Part shown: positions 6,683 to 16,154 of the stretch, one piece after another
Position numbering within the stretch: the stretch's first letter is position 1
Layout: each line of letters opens with the position of its first letter
Origin: Robertkochia flava
GTDB taxonomy: Bacteria; Bacteroidota; Bacteroidia; Flavobacteriales; Flavobacteriaceae
Assembly (NCBI RefSeq): GCF_020166515.1
Contig: NZ_JAINZT010000005.1
Location: 310,001-374,000, forward strand
Length of the DNA stretch: 64,000 nt
Direction of reading: 5' to 3'
Program-made: the position numbers and the translations under genes
The notes under the pieces: generated by a model
What the model saw: only the letters and a program-made list of their open reading frames with translations
What the model was told of the DNA's origin: nothing
Database searches by the model: none

Positions 6683-8869
6683 ATGTCAACGATCAGATTT
6701 GATTCCGTAAGGGAGACTTTCCGTCGCAAACCTCTGGAAGTAGTATCCAAAGGGAAGCGTTCCGAGTTATTTGGTTCCAACGTCTTTAATGAAATGGTCA
6801 TGCGGGAATCGCTTTCCAAGGAGGCGTATAAGAGTGTAATGGACGCCATTGAGCTGGGCAGCAGGATCGACCGTAAACTTGCGGACGAGATTGCAGCAGC
6901 CATGAAGAACTGGGCCCTATCTAAAGGAGCAACCCATTACACCCACTGGTTTCAGCCTTTAACCGGAGCAACTGCAGAAAAACACGACGCCTTTTTTGAG
7001 CCTATATCCAATGCCCATGCTGTTGAGAAATTCGGCGGAGATCAATTGGTGCAGCAGGAGCCTGACGCTTCCAGTTTTCCGCATGGGGGAATACGAAATA
7101 CATTTGAAGCCAGAGGATATACTGCCTGGGATCCTACATCTCCCGCCTTTATTTACGGGACCACTCTGTGTATTCCTACGGTGTTTGTTTCTTATACCGG
7201 GGAGGCGCTTGACAACAAGGTGCCTTTATTAAGAGCGCTTCAGGCGGTGGATAATGCGGCCACTGATGTGGCAAAATATTTTGATAAGAATGTTACCAAG
7301 GTAAATGCCACCCTCGGATGGGAGCAGGAGTACTTCTTGGTAGACAAGGCGCTTGCCGCCTCAAGACCCGACCTGGTGCTGGCAGGACGCACCCTGCTGG
7401 GGCATTCACCGGCAAAGGGGCAGCAACTGGATGATCACTACTTCGGATCGATCCCGGACCGGGTGCTAAACTATATGCGTGACCTGGAGCAGGAATGTAT
7501 GCTGCTTGGAATACCGGTGAAGACCCGTCATAACGAGGTGGCTCCTAACCAGTTCGAGCTGGCTCCCATATTTGAGGAGGCCAACCTGGCGGTAGATCAT
7601 AATTCCCTCCTTATGGATGTCATGGATAAGATCGCTGACAAACATAATTTTAAGATCCTCTTTCACGAAAAACCCTTTGCAGGGATCAACGGGTCGGGGA
7701 AACACAATAACTGGTCGTTATCTACAAATACCGGAGTGAATCTGTTGAGTCCGGGGTCGACCCCGATGAAGAACCTGCAGTTTCTCACCTTTTTTATCAA
7801 TACCATCAAGGCTGTTCATGATTACGAGGAGCTGATACGCTCTTCGATAGCTTCGGCCACCAATGATCACCGGCTTGGGGCGAATGAAGCGCCTCCGGCT
7901 ATTATCTCTGTATTTATCGGTTCCCAGCTCACCAAGGTGCTGGACGAGCTCGAAGATGTGTCTACCGGAAAGCTTTCGCCTAAGGAAAAAACAGATCTCA
8001 AACTGAATGTGGTTGGTAAGATCCCTGAGATCCTTCTGGATAACACCGACAGAAACCGGACTTCGCCTTTTGCTTTTACCGGGAATAAGTTCGAGCTGCG
8101 GGCAGTGGGCTCTAAAGCCAACTGCGCTAAGCCGATGACCGTGCTGAACAGTATCGTAGCTAAACAGCTGATCGAATTTAAGGGAGAGGTGGATAGCCTG
8201 ATCGCTAAAAAAGGACTGAAAAAGGATGAGGCGATCTTTAATGTATTGAGAGAATATATTAAAGCCTCAAGAAAGATCCGTTTTGAGGGCGATGGGTATA
8301 GTGAAGAATGGGAGAAAGAAGCGGAAAAACGCGGGTTGTCCAACAATAAGACAACACCGGTAGCCCTGGAGGGTGCAGTCTCTGATAAGGTGATTAAGCT
8401 TTATGAATCTCTTGGGGTGATGACCCTGCGAGAGATTGAGGCCCGCCATGAGATCGAGCTCGAAGAGTATGTGATGAAAGTGCAGATCGAGGGCCGAGTG
8501 CTGGGGGATATCGCCAGGAATCATGTGATTCCCACTGCCATCAGGTATCAGAATACCCTGATCGAAAATGTACGCGGACTGAAGGAGGTTTTCGGCTCCG
8601 ACTTTAAGAAATATGCGGGAGAGCAATTGGATCTGATCACCGCCATATCAGGTCATATTGCAGAGATCAATTCCATGGTCAATAAAATGACAGATGAGCG
8701 CCGTTCTGCCAATAAGCTGGCGTCGGGCAAGGATAAGGCCGTTGCCTACTGCAAAAAGGTACTGCCTTATTTCGAAAAGATCAGGTATCATTGCGATAAG
8801 CTGGAACTTATGGTGGATGATGATCTGTGGCCATTGACCAAATACAGGGAATTGCTTTTTACCCGATAG
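6683..8869 (+). CDS. glnN: Glutamine synthetase type III
   Basis: A 728-aa glutamine synthetase of the GSIII class, which is large and common in Bacteroidota and some cyanobacteria. Diagnostic segments are HYTHWFQPLTG, WEQEYFLVD, RHNEVAPNQFELAP, EKPFAGINGSGKHNNWS (glutamate and ammonia site) and DHRLGANEAPPAIISVF. The last ~200 residues form the helical C-terminal extension of GSIII. The start at 6683 (MSTIRFDSVRETF) is typical. Divergent to GSII with 277 bp between the start codons, suggesting shared or opposite nitrogen control. The region after its stop contains no obvious terminator before the candidate small RNA. Confidence 0.96.
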   Translation: MSTIRFDSVRETFRRKPLEVVSKGKRSELFGSNVFNEMVMRESLSKEAYKSVMDAIELGSRIDRKLADEIAAAMKNWALSKGATHYTHWFQPLTGATAEKHDAFFEPISNAHAVEKFGGDQLVQQEPDASSFPHGGIRNTFEARGYTAWDPTSPAFIYGTTLCIPTVFVSYTGEALDNKVPLLRALQAVDNAATDVAKYFDKNVTKVNATLGWEQEYFLVDKALAASRPDLVLAGRTLLGHSPAKGQQLDDHYFGSIPDRVLNYMRDLEQECMLLGIPVKTRHNEVAPNQFELAPIFEEANLAVDHNSLLMDVMDKIADKHNFKILFHEKPFAGINGSGKHNNWSLSTNTGVNLLSPGSTPMKNLQFLTFFINTIKAVHDYEELIRSSIASATNDHRLGANEAPPAIISVFIGSQLTKVLDELEDVSTGKLSPKEKTDLKLNVVGKIPEILLDNTDRNRTSPFAFTGNKFELRAVGSKANCAKPMTVLNSIVAKQLIEFKGEVDSLIAKKGLKKDEAIFNVLREYIKASRKIRFEGDGYSEEWEKEAEKRGLSNNKTTPVALEGAVSDKVIKLYESLGVMTLREIEARHEIELEEYVMKVQIEGRVLGDIARNHVIPTAIRYQNTLIENVRGLKEVFGSDFKKYAGEQLDLITAISGHIAEINSMVNKMTDERRSANKLASGKDKAVAYCKKVLPYFEKIRYHCDKLELMVDDDLWPLTKYRELLFTR

Positions 8870-8984
8870 GGGGGCAAATGAGGTGAGAAAACATGCTTTT
8901 TTAACACTTAGTTATTAAACCGATTTTTCGTCAGATACGTCGAATACTCACCTATCGTGCTGAAAATAAGCGATTAAACTGTGG

Positions 8985-9011
8985 TTTGAGTCCGGCAGTT
9001 TATTATATTTG
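8985..9011 (+). promoter_or_regulatory. Promoter of the candidate small RNA
   Basis: TATATTTG at 9004-9011 matches TAnnTTTG exactly. TTTG at 8985-8988 could be the -33 element, but the 15-nt spacer is shorter than usual. Predicted transcription start near 9018. Confidence 0.5.
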
Positions 9012-9017
9012 AAGTGC

Positions 9018-9150
9018 TATTAATCAATTTAAACACGTGGTCGTGTGAAACTGATGACCTCGGTTGTCAGCAGAGCTTGATCACAAAAAGGGGTAAGAGA
9101 GTGTAACAACTCTCAAAAACACACAAACGATTGTTTGTGTGTTTTTTTTT
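9018..9150 (+). ncRNA. Candidate structured small RNA with its own terminator
   Basis: About 130 nt between glnN and the PurM-like gene form four consecutive hairpins. ACACG/CGTGT closes a TGGT loop (9033-9046). CTGATGAC pairs with GTTGTCAG around a CTCG loop (9051-9070, 8 bp including two wobbles). GAGAGT/ACTCTC closes a hexaloop (9097-9114). The last is a strong terminator (9117-9144) followed by nine T. A consensus -7 element lies just upstream. A separate promoter for the next gene sits after the terminator, arguing for an independent RNA. No convincing ORF is present. A riboswitch or attenuator for the downstream gene is the main alternative. I do not recognise the family. Confidence 0.55.
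9117..9150 (+). terminator. Intrinsic terminator of the candidate small RNA
   Basis: AAACACACAAAC (9117-9128) pairs perfectly with GTTTGTGTGTTT (9133-9144) around GATT, followed by a T run to 9150. Confidence 0.85.
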
Positions 9151-9163
9151 ATACCTATTTTTG
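9134..9163 (+). promoter_or_regulatory. Promoter of the PurM-like gene
   Basis: TTTG (9134-9137, inside the preceding terminator stem) and TATTTTTG (9156-9163) are separated by 18 nt, a good Bacteroidota promoter. Transcription would start near 9170, leaving a leader of about ten nucleotides before the ATG. Confidence 0.65.
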
Positions 9164-9180
9164 TGCAAAATTTAGGTTTC

Positions 9181-10362
9181 ATGAGTTCCGAGATAAGTAA
9201 AAGGTATGCCCAGAGAGGGGTGTCAGCCTCAAAGGAAGATGTTCATAATGCGATCAAAAATGTGGATAAGGGGTTGTTCCCTAAGGCCTTTTGCAAGATT
9301 GTTCCCGATTATCTTACCGGAGATGAGGAGTACTGTCTGATAATGCATGCCGACGGAGCCGGAACCAAATCTTCCCTGGCTTATATGTATTGGAAGGAAA
9401 CCGGAGACCTTTCGGTATGGAAGGGTATCGCCCAGGACGCTTTGATCATGAATATTGATGATCTTCTTTGTGTAGGGGCGACCTCTAACATTCTTTTAAG
9501 CTCTACTATTGGCCGTAACAAGAACCTGATCCCGGGAGAAGTGATCTCAGCGATTATCAACGGGACCGAAGAGTTGATCGGAGAGCTTCGCGAGTTTGGG
9601 GTGGAGATCCATTCCACCGGGGGAGAGACTGCCGATGTGGGAGACCTTGTTCGCACCATTATCGTCGACTCTACTGTAACTGCGCGTATTAAAAGGGAAG
9701 AAGTGATCGACAATGCGAACATTAAACCTGGAAATGTGATCGTCGGGTTATCTTCGTACGGTCAGGCCACCTATGAGAAGGAATATAACGGAGGTATGGG
9801 TAGTAATGGCCTTACTTCTGCCCGGCATGACGTGTTCTCGAAGTACCTTGCAGAGAAGTATCCCGAAAGTTTTGATCATGGCGTTCCTTCGTCTCTGGTG
9901 TATTCCGGAGGGGTAAAGTTAACCGATGCTGTCGAAGGTTCTCCCATCGACGCCGGAAAACTGGTGCTTTCCCCTACACGTACCTATGCCCCGGTAATTA
10001 TGGCGATCCTGAAGAAGATCGGTTCAAAAGCCATAAACGGGATGGTGCATTGCAGTGGTGGGGCGCAAACCAAGGTGCTTCATTTTACCGATAAGGTTCA
10101 TGTGATCAAAGATAATATGTTTGAAGTGCCTCCGCTGTTCCGGCTTATCCAGGAACAGAGTCAGACGCCCTGGCAGGAAATGTACCAGGTATTTAACTGC
10201 GGCCACCGTATGGAGCTCTATGTAGATCCGTCGCTGGCAGATGAAATTATTGCCATCTCCAATGCGTTCAATATTGAGGCAAAAGTTGTTGGAAGAGTGG
10301 AAAATTCTGAATCTAAAATGCTTACCATTAAGAGCCCATACGGCACCTTTGAATACAGGTAA
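9181..10362 (+). CDS. purM: AIR synthase-related (PurM-like) protein, phosphoribosylformylglycinamidine cyclo-ligase
   Basis: A 393-aa member of the PurM/AIR synthase superfamily, which makes aminoimidazole ribonucleotide from FGAM with ATP in purine synthesis. Visible family segments are HADGAGTKSSLAYMYW, QDALIMNIDDLLCVGA and HSTGGETADVGDLVRT, the N-terminal ATP-binding part; HCSGGAQTK lies in the C-terminal domain. It is about 50 residues longer than classical PurM and belongs to the Bacteroidota branch often annotated as AIR synthase-related. The ATG at 9181 (MSSEISKRYAQRGVSAS) is favoured over an upstream start because the promoter -7 element ends at 9163. It ends at a perfect terminator. 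Confidence 0.88.
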   Translation: MSSEISKRYAQRGVSASKEDVHNAIKNVDKGLFPKAFCKIVPDYLTGDEEYCLIMHADGAGTKSSLAYMYWKETGDLSVWKGIAQDALIMNIDDLLCVGATSNILLSSTIGRNKNLIPGEVISAIINGTEELIGELREFGVEIHSTGGETADVGDLVRTIIVDSTVTARIKREEVIDNANIKPGNVIVGLSSYGQATYEKEYNGGMGSNGLTSARHDVFSKYLAEKYPESFDHGVPSSLVYSGGVKLTDAVEGSPIDAGKLVLSPTRTYAPVIMAILKKIGSKAINGMVHCSGGAQTKVLHFTDKVHVIKDNMFEVPPLFRLIQEQSQTPWQEMYQVFNCGHRMELYVDPSLADEIIAISNAFNIEAKVVGRVENSESKMLTIKSPYGTFEYR

Positions 10363-10391
10363 CCATTCATCAAATATTTAAGGATTTTAAC

Positions 10392-10422
10392 GGAGTAACC
10401 ATTGGGTTACTCCTTTTTTTTT
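10392..10422 (+). terminator. Intrinsic terminator after the PurM-like gene
   Basis: Perfect 9-bp stem GGAGTAACC/GGTTACTCC around ATTG, followed by nine T. Confidence 0.9.
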
Positions 10423-10631
10423 GTAGTAACCCGTATTTTTTAAAGTGCAACTTGATTTTTAAAAATTGTAAACTTTTTGAATTTTTCAATTTCTCACTCT
10501 GCTGTATATCAAGATATTAACAATTGGTTTTTGATAACTTTTGATTACGGGGGTTCTGAATGTGATTAATATTTACATACTTTTACTTCAGTTCTCAATT
10601 ATTTTTTAATCAATAAAATCAAAGCTAACTT

Positions 10632-13184
10632 ATGCAATCCGGTACAGCAACTGCAGCAAAAAAGACCTATACTCCGGAAGAAGCCTATCAGGCCTCTTTA
10701 GAGTATTTCAAAGGAGATGACCTGGCCGCCAGGGTTTGGGTAAATAAATATGCCCTGAAAGATTCAGACGGAAATATCTTTGAGCTTACTCCAGATGACA
10801 TGCACAGGAGAATAGCCAAAGAGATCGCAAGGATCGAGGCCAAGTATTCCAACCCCATGACCGAACAGGAGATCTATGACCATATAAAAGACTTTACCTA
10901 CATCGTGCCACAAGGGAGTCCGATGGCCGGTATTGGGAATCCGTTCCAGATCGCCTCGCTTTCGAACTGTTTTGTGATCGGAAATGAGGGGATGTCTGAC
11001 TCTTACGGAGGGATCATGAAGATCGACCAGGAGCAGGTGCAGCTGATGAAACGCAGAGGGGGTGTTGGGCACGACCTGTCTCATATCAGGCCTAAAGGAT
11101 CGGGGGTGAAGAATTCGGCCCTGACTTCAACAGGACTGGTACCCTTTATGGAGCGATATTCCAACTCGACCCGGGAGGTAGCTCAGGACGGAAGAAGAGG
11201 GGCTTTAATGCTTTCTGTTTCCATCAACCACCCGGATGCTGAAGATTTTATAGATGCCAAGATGGAACAGGGCAAGGTTACCGGAGCAAATGTTTCAGTG
11301 CGTATTGATGACGACTTTATGAAAGCTGTATCAGAAGGTGGTGAATACGTACAAAAATTTCCAATTCATAGTCCGAAACCGAAAACCAGTAAGGTGATCG
11401 AAGCGAGCAAGCTTTGGAATAAGATCGTTCACAATGCCTGGAGATCTGCCGAGCCCGGAATTCTTTTCTGGGATACCATTACCAGGGAGTCTGTGCCGGA
11501 TTGTTACGGAGATCTTGGATATACCACGGTTTCTACCAACCCTTGCGGGGAGATTCCGCTATGTCCTTATGATAGCTGCCGACTGCTGGCTATCAATCTT
11601 TTCTCTTATGTGGAGAATCCGTTTACACCACAGGCGAAATTCAATTATGAGTTGTTTAAGTCGCATGCGCAGGTAGCCCAGCGTATGATGGATGATATTA
11701 TTGACCTGGAACTGGAGAAGATCGATAATATTATCGGGAAGATCGATGCAGATCCAGAAGGTGGAGAAGTAAAACGTGTGGAGCGCAACCTATGGCTGAA
11801 CATCAGAAAGAAAGCTGAGGAAGGCCGTCGTACCGGGATCGGGATCACCGCAGAAGGCGATATGCTTGCGGGTCTTGGTTACCGATACGGAAGTGAAGAG
11901 GCCAACGATTTCTCTGTAGAGGTGCATAAAACCCTGGCCCTGGCGGTGTACCGCGGGTCTGTTAATCTGGCGAAAGAACGTGGTGCCTTTGCTATCTACA
12001 GTACAGAAAGAGAAAAGAACAATCCGTTCGTAATGCGTCTTAAGGAGGCCGATGAAGAGCTGTACTATGAGATGTCTGAACACGGAAGAAGAAATATTGC
12101 GCTGCTTACCATAGCGCCTACAGGATCCACCAGTTTGATGACCCAGACGACCTCTGGCATTGAACCTGTTTTCCTTCCTGTCTATAAAAGAAGACGTAAG
12201 GTGAATCCAAACGACAAGGATGTCCGCGTGGATTTCGTGGATGAGGTTGGAGACTCCTGGGAGGAGTACATTGTTTTCCATCATCGCTTCAAGCAATGGA
12301 TGGAAGCCAACAACCTAGATACCTCTGCAAATTATACTCAGGAAGAACTTCATAAGCTTGTAGAGCAGTCTCCTTATTACAAGGCGACATCCAATGATGT
12401 TGACTGGTTGAGCAAGGTACGTCTTCAGGGACGCGTGCAAAAATGGGTAGACCACTCGATCAGTGTTACCATTAACCTTCCTTCAGATGTGAGTGAATCG
12501 CTCGTTGGCGAACTTTACCTGGAAGCCTGGAGGGTAGGATGTAAAGGGGTTACCGTGTACCGCGACGGATCGAGATCGGGAGTACTTATTTCTGCTGATG
12601 AAAAGAAGGAAGAAGACAATGATACCCTGACACACTTCCCGCTTACCAGACCTGAGGTGCTGGAAGCCGAAGTGGTACGATTCCAGAACAATAAGGAGAA
12701 ATGGATCGCTTTCATTGGGCTTAGCGATGGAAAGCCCTATGAGATCTTTACCGGACTTTCTGATGATGAAGATGGAATTCTTCTGCCGCGTTGGGTTAAT
12801 GACGGGTATATCATCAAGAACAGGAACGAAGACGGAACAGGAAGGTATGACTTCCAGTTCGAGAACAAGAGAGGGTATAAGACCACTATTGAGGGGCTTT
12901 CTCATAAGTTCGATCCGGAGTACTGGAACTACGCCAAGCTGATCTCCAGTACCCTGAGACACGGAATGCCAATTGAAAAAGTAGTGGAACTGATCAATTC
13001 GCTTCAACTTGACAGTGAATCTATAAATACATGGAAGAACGGGGTAGCCCGTGCCCTTAAACGATTTGTTCCGGACGGAACGGAGATCAAAGGGCAAAGC
13101 TGTACCAACTGTAATGGTACCAACCTGATCAACCAGGAGGGTTGCCTTACCTGTAAGGACTGCGGTTCTTCAAAATGCGGTTAA
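10632..13184 (+). CDS. nrdJ: Adenosylcobalamin-dependent (class II) ribonucleotide reductase
   Basis: An 850-aa B12-dependent reductase that converts ribonucleotides to deoxyribonucleotides using an adenosylcobalamin-generated thiyl radical, without oxygen and without a second radical subunit. Evidence: QIASLSNCFVIG with the first active-site Cys; NPCGEIPLCPYDSCRLLAINL with the radical Cys and Glu; APTGSTSLMTQTTSGIEP. The C-terminus is a cysteine-rich ribbon (CTNCNGTNLINQEGCLTCKDCG, about residues 822-848), which probably carries reducing equivalents. The 268-bp upstream gap shows AT-rich sequence but no recognisable B12 riboswitch. It ends at a strong terminator. Together with icmF it makes this region dependent on cobalamin. 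Confidence 0.95.
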   Translation: MQSGTATAAKKTYTPEEAYQASLEYFKGDDLAARVWVNKYALKDSDGNIFELTPDDMHRRIAKEIARIEAKYSNPMTEQEIYDHIKDFTYIVPQGSPMAGIGNPFQIASLSNCFVIGNEGMSDSYGGIMKIDQEQVQLMKRRGGVGHDLSHIRPKGSGVKNSALTSTGLVPFMERYSNSTREVAQDGRRGALMLSVSINHPDAEDFIDAKMEQGKVTGANVSVRIDDDFMKAVSEGGEYVQKFPIHSPKPKTSKVIEASKLWNKIVHNAWRSAEPGILFWDTITRESVPDCYGDLGYTTVSTNPCGEIPLCPYDSCRLLAINLFSYVENPFTPQAKFNYELFKSHAQVAQRMMDDIIDLELEKIDNIIGKIDADPEGGEVKRVERNLWLNIRKKAEEGRRTGIGITAEGDMLAGLGYRYGSEEANDFSVEVHKTLALAVYRGSVNLAKERGAFAIYSTEREKNNPFVMRLKEADEELYYEMSEHGRRNIALLTIAPTGSTSLMTQTTSGIEPVFLPVYKRRRKVNPNDKDVRVDFVDEVGDSWEEYIVFHHRFKQWMEANNLDTSANYTQEELHKLVEQSPYYKATSNDVDWLSKVRLQGRVQKWVDHSISVTINLPSDVSESLVGELYLEAWRVGCKGVTVYRDGSRSGVLISADEKKEEDNDTLTHFPLTRPEVLEAEVVRFQNNKEKWIAFIGLSDGKPYEIFTGLSDDEDGILLPRWVNDGYIIKNRNEDGTGRYDFQFENKRGYKTTIEGLSHKFDPEYWNYAKLISSTLRHGMPIEKVVELINSLQLDSESINTWKNGVARALKRFVPDGTEIKGQSCTNCNGTNLINQEGCLTCKDCGSSKCG

Positions 13185-13201
13185 CATTTATCTGAATCGC
13201 A

Positions 13202-13234
13202 AACAAAGCCCTTCTTATCCGGAAGGGCTTTGTT
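13202..13234 (+). terminator. Terminator after nrdJ
   Basis: AACAAAGCCCTTC pairs with GAAGGGCTTTGTT around a short loop. The T tract is interrupted (TTGTTGTTT). Confidence 0.75.
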
Positions 13235-13327
13235 GTTTCTGTGCGAACCGGATGATCCCTTGCTTATTTACCTGTGAATTCAGGAGTGGAATGCGGTAAT
13301 GGGAGCGCACTATCATTAAAATTATCG

Positions 13328-13351
13328 TAAATTTGCGTATGCAATAAGGAG
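13328..13351 (+). promoter_or_regulatory. Promoter -7 element and Shine-Dalgarno of prfA
   Basis: TAAATTTG (13328-13335) fits TAnnTTTG. AAGGAG (13346-13351) lies 3 nt before the ATG. A true Shine-Dalgarno is uncommon in this phylum, so this leader stands out. Confidence 0.55.
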
Positions 13352-13354
13352 TAT

Positions 13355-14431
13355 ATGTTAGATAAATTAAATGTAGTTAAGCAACGTTTTGACGAGGTGT
13401 CTGACCTGATTATCCAGCCGGATGTCATTGCAGATCAGAAGCGTTACGTAGAACTTAATAAAGAATATAAAGATCTCAGGGAGCTCGTGGATAAGAGGGA
13501 AGAATACATCCGTCTTAAGGAGAATATTGAGGAGGCCGAAGAGATCATATCGGACGGCAGCGATGCGGAGATGGTTGAAATGGCCAAGATGCAACTGGAA
13601 GAGGCCAAAGAAGCCCTCCCGGATCTGGAATCTGAAATAAAATACCTTCTGATCCCGAAAGATCCTGAAGATGCCAAGAACGTGGTCATGGAAATCCGCG
13701 CAGGTACAGGTGGGGACGAGGCGAGTATTTTTGCCGGAGATCTTCACCGGATGTATACCAAATACTGTGAAAGCAAGGGATGGAAGGTCAACGTGGTTGA
13801 CTTTAACGAAGGCACCTCCGGAGGGTATAAGGAGATCATTTTTGAAGTGAACGGACAGGATGTCTACGGTACCCTGAAATTTGAAGCCGGAGTACACCGA
13901 GTGCAGCGGGTTCCCCAGACCGAGACCCAGGGCAGGGTACATACCTCGGCGGCTACGGTTATGGTATTGCCCGAGGCGGAAGAGTTTGACGTGGAGCTGG
14001 ATATGGGAGATGTGAAGATCATCCGAACCACCTCTACCGGACCCGGGGGACAATCGGTAAATACCACCTATTCGGCCATCCAGTTGCAACACCTTCCCAC
14101 CGGGATCGAAGTGCGATGCCAGGATGAGAAATCACAGCATAAGAACCTGGAAAAGGCTATAAAAGTGTTGCGCTCCAGGTTGTATGAACGCGAACTGGCC
14201 AAAAAGCAGGAAGAAGATGCCGCAAGAAGAAAAAGCATGGTATCCAGCGGAGACCGAAGTGCAAAGATCCGCACCTATAACTATCCGCAGGGCAGGGTTA
14301 CAGATCACCGTATCGGGCTTACCCTTTACGATCTGTCCAATATTGTTAATGGCGATCTCGATAAGATCATTGAAGAGCTCATGATTGCCGAAAATACGGA
14401 AAAGCTCAAGGAAGCCAGCGAGACGATTTAA
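13355..14431 (+). CDS. prfA: Peptide chain release factor 1
   Basis: A 358-aa class I release factor reading UAA and UAG on the ribosome. The GGQ hydrolysis motif is in [15 protein letters not shown] (about residue 232). The stop-codon reading region contains [17 protein letters not shown], with the RF1-type PxT tripeptide as [18 protein letters not shown] and [12 protein letters not shown] are further RF1 signatures; RF2 would show SPF instead of PxT. The N-terminal ~100 residues form the charged coiled-coil domain 1. Start at 13355 is supported by AAGGAG three bases upstream and a -7 element. Followed by a terminator, then pyrF. Confidence 0.97.
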   Translation: MLDKLNVVKQRFDEVSDLIIQPDVIADQKRYVELNKEYKDLRELVDKREEYIRLKENIEEAEEIISDGSDAEMVEMAKMQLEEAKEALPDLESEIKYLLIPKDPEDAKNVVMEIRAGTGGDEASIFAGDLHRMYTKYCESKGWKVNVVDFNEGTSGGYKEIIFEVNGQDVYGTLKFEAGVHRVQRVPQTETQGRVHTSAATVMVLPEAEEFDVELDMGDVKIIRTTSTGPGGQSVNTTYSAIQLQHLPTGIEVRCQDEKSQHKNLEKAIKVLRSRLYERELAKKQEEDAARRKSMVSSGDRSAKIRTYNYPQGRVTDHRIGLTLYDLSNIVNGDLDKIIEELMIAENTEKLKEASETI

Positions 14432-14449
14432 GTACCTCAATAAAAAATC

Positions 14450-14483
14450 AAAATGTCATATGTTCAGTCATATGACATTTTTT
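14450..14483 (+). terminator. Terminator between prfA and pyrF
   Basis: AAATGTCATATG and CATATGACATTT form a long perfect stem around TTCAGT, with a T run after. It separates the two genes transcriptionally. Confidence 0.85.
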
Positions 14484-14505
14484 AAATACGTTAAAAGCCA
14501 TTGCA

Positions 14506-15315
14506 ATGACGAACCAACAACTGGAAGCTCAGATCAGAAAAAAGAAATCCTTTTTGTGTGTAGGCCTGGATACAGATCTCAATAAGATCCCGGAACACTT
14601 AAAAAAGGAAAAGGACCCGTTGTTTTCTTTTAATAAGGCGATAGTGGATGCAACTCATGACCTGGCCGTTGCCTACAAGCCTAACATTGCATTTTATGAG
14701 GCACATGGGATCCCGGGATGGGAATCCTTAAAAAAGACCATCGATTATATCAACGAGCGTTATCCTGAGGTGTTTACCATAGCCGACGCTAAACGTGGCG
14801 ATATTGGTAATACTGCGGCCATGTATGCCCGGGCATTTTTCCAGGATATGAACTTTGATTCGGTAACGGTGGCGCCCTATATGGGGAGAGACTCCGTAGA
14901 GCCTTTCCTTGAGTTCGAAGGGAAACATACCATCTTACTGGCCCTGACCTCGAATCCCGGAGCCTTTGACTTCCAAACCATAGAACACAGTGGAAAAGCC
15001 CTCTATAAACAGGTTTTGGAGACTTCTTCAACATACAAACATGCCGATAGGCTGATGTACGTAGTAGGGGCCACCAAGGCAGAATACCTGGGCGAGATCC
15101 GGAAGATTGTTCCGGATAACTTTTTACTAGTTCCCGGAGTTGGGGCCCAGGGAGGAAGTCTCGACGAGGTATGCAAGTACGGTATGAACGATCAGGTGGG
15201 CTTGCTCATCAATTCTTCCAGGGGAATTATTTACGCTTCTTCCGGAACCGACTTCGACCAGGTAGCCAGGGAAAAGGCTGCCGATCTGCAGTCGCAAATG
15301 GCCTCCTGGCTGTAA
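14506..15315 (+). CDS. pyrF: Orotidine-5'-phosphate decarboxylase
   Basis: Last step of de novo UMP synthesis: decarboxylation of OMP. The 269-aa length and motifs match the longer PyrF group found in Bacteroidota. [10 protein letters not shown] opens the barrel, and the catalytic signature is [21 protein letters not shown], with the Asp-Lys-Asp catalytic triad. VPGVGAQGG and [11 protein letters not shown] form the phosphate-binding loops. It shares a TAATG junction with the downstream BtuF-like gene, so the two are likely co-translated. Confidence 0.95.
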   Translation: MTNQQLEAQIRKKKSFLCVGLDTDLNKIPEHLKKEKDPLFSFNKAIVDATHDLAVAYKPNIAFYEAHGIPGWESLKKTIDYINERYPEVFTIADAKRGDIGNTAAMYARAFFQDMNFDSVTVAPYMGRDSVEPFLEFEGKHTILLALTSNPGAFDFQTIEHSGKALYKQVLETSSTYKHADRLMYVVGATKAEYLGEIRKIVPDNFLLVPGVGAQGGSLDEVCKYGMNDQVGLLINSSRGIIYASSGTDFDQVAREKAADLQSQMASWL

Positions 15316-16154
15316 TGCCGGTATCCCCGGGAATACAGATCATTGACCAGACCGGAAGGCAGATCGAAATAATCGCGCCTCCCCTGCGGGTGGTGAGTTT
15401 GGTACCTTCCCTGACGGAGTTGCTTTGTGCCCTGGGACTTGAAGACCTTTTGGTTGGAGTTACCCGGTTTTGTACTGCTCCCGCCCATATCCGAAAAGAC
15501 AAAAAGATCGTAGGGGGTACCAAAAAAGTGCATACGAACAGGATCTTTGAACTGAAGCCGGACCTGATTCTTTGCAATAAGGAAGAGAATACCCCGGAAA
15601 TGGTAGCTGATCTCTCCCGTATCTGTCCGGTTCACGTTTCTGATATCATTACCCTGGACCACCTGTTTCTGCTTCTGGAGCAGTACGGGACTATTTTCCG
15701 GATTCCGGACCGTACGGCTGCATTAAAAAAAGATATTCAGGAGGTGAGAACACAGCACTCCGAAGCTTTTAAAGCAAGGAAGCCAAGGGCCGCTTATTTT
15801 ATATGGAAGGATCCCTGGATGCTGGCCGGGGGAGGAACTTTTATAAATACCATGCTGGCCGAAGGTGGATTTGTGAATATTGCGGGAAACACCCTCCGGT
15901 ACCCGATGATGGAGGATATTCTTCCGGATAATACGGAACCTCCTGAGTTGGTTTTTTTATCGTCTGAACCCTTTCCCTTTCAGGAAAAACATAAGGATGA
16001 GGTCCGGGAGTTTTTTCCGGAAAGCAAGGTAGTACTCGTCGATGGAAGTTACTTTTCCTGGTATGGTGCCCGTCTTACCTCGGCCTATCCGTACATGGCT
16101 GCATTAAGGAAACGTCTTGGCCTTGATAAGAGGCACAAAAAAACCGGTCTCTAA
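15315..16154 (+). CDS. BtuF-like helical-backbone metal/cobalamin receptor without signal peptide
   Basis: A 279-aa protein of the periplasmic-binding-protein class III fold (BtuF, FhuD, HemT type). It has VVSLVPSLTELLCALG at the start of the first lobe, GGTKKVHTNRIFELKPDLILCNKEEN, and a second lobe beginning near residue 180 (WMLAGGGTFINTMLAEGGFVNIAG). BtuF homologues bind cobalamin for ABC import; others bind haem or siderophore. No signal peptide or lipobox is visible, since the chosen start gives [20 protein letters not shown], so it may act in the cytoplasm. The ATG at 15315 overlaps the pyrF stop (TAATG). The stop codon lies in the loop of a terminator. Ligand unknown; the nearby B12 enzymes make cobalamin plausible. 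Confidence 0.8.
   Translation: MPVSPGIQIIDQTGRQIEIIAPPLRVVSLVPSLTELLCALGLEDLLVGVTRFCTAPAHIRKDKKIVGGTKKVHTNRIFELKPDLILCNKEENTPEMVADLSRICPVHVSDIITLDHLFLLLEQYGTIFRIPDRTAALKKDIQEVRTQHSEAFKARKPRAAYFIWKDPWMLAGGGTFINTMLAEGGFVNIAGNTLRYPMMEDILPDNTEPPELVFLSSEPFPFQEKHKDEVREFFPESKVVLVDGSYFSWYGARLTSAYPYMAALRKRLGLDKRHKKTGL

Noticed and set aside
10423-10631. Cobalamin riboswitch in front of nrdJ (also looked for at 17849-18054 before icmF)
   Set aside because: Neither gap contains a recognisable B12-box or the long multi-stem architecture. The sequences are short and AT-rich.
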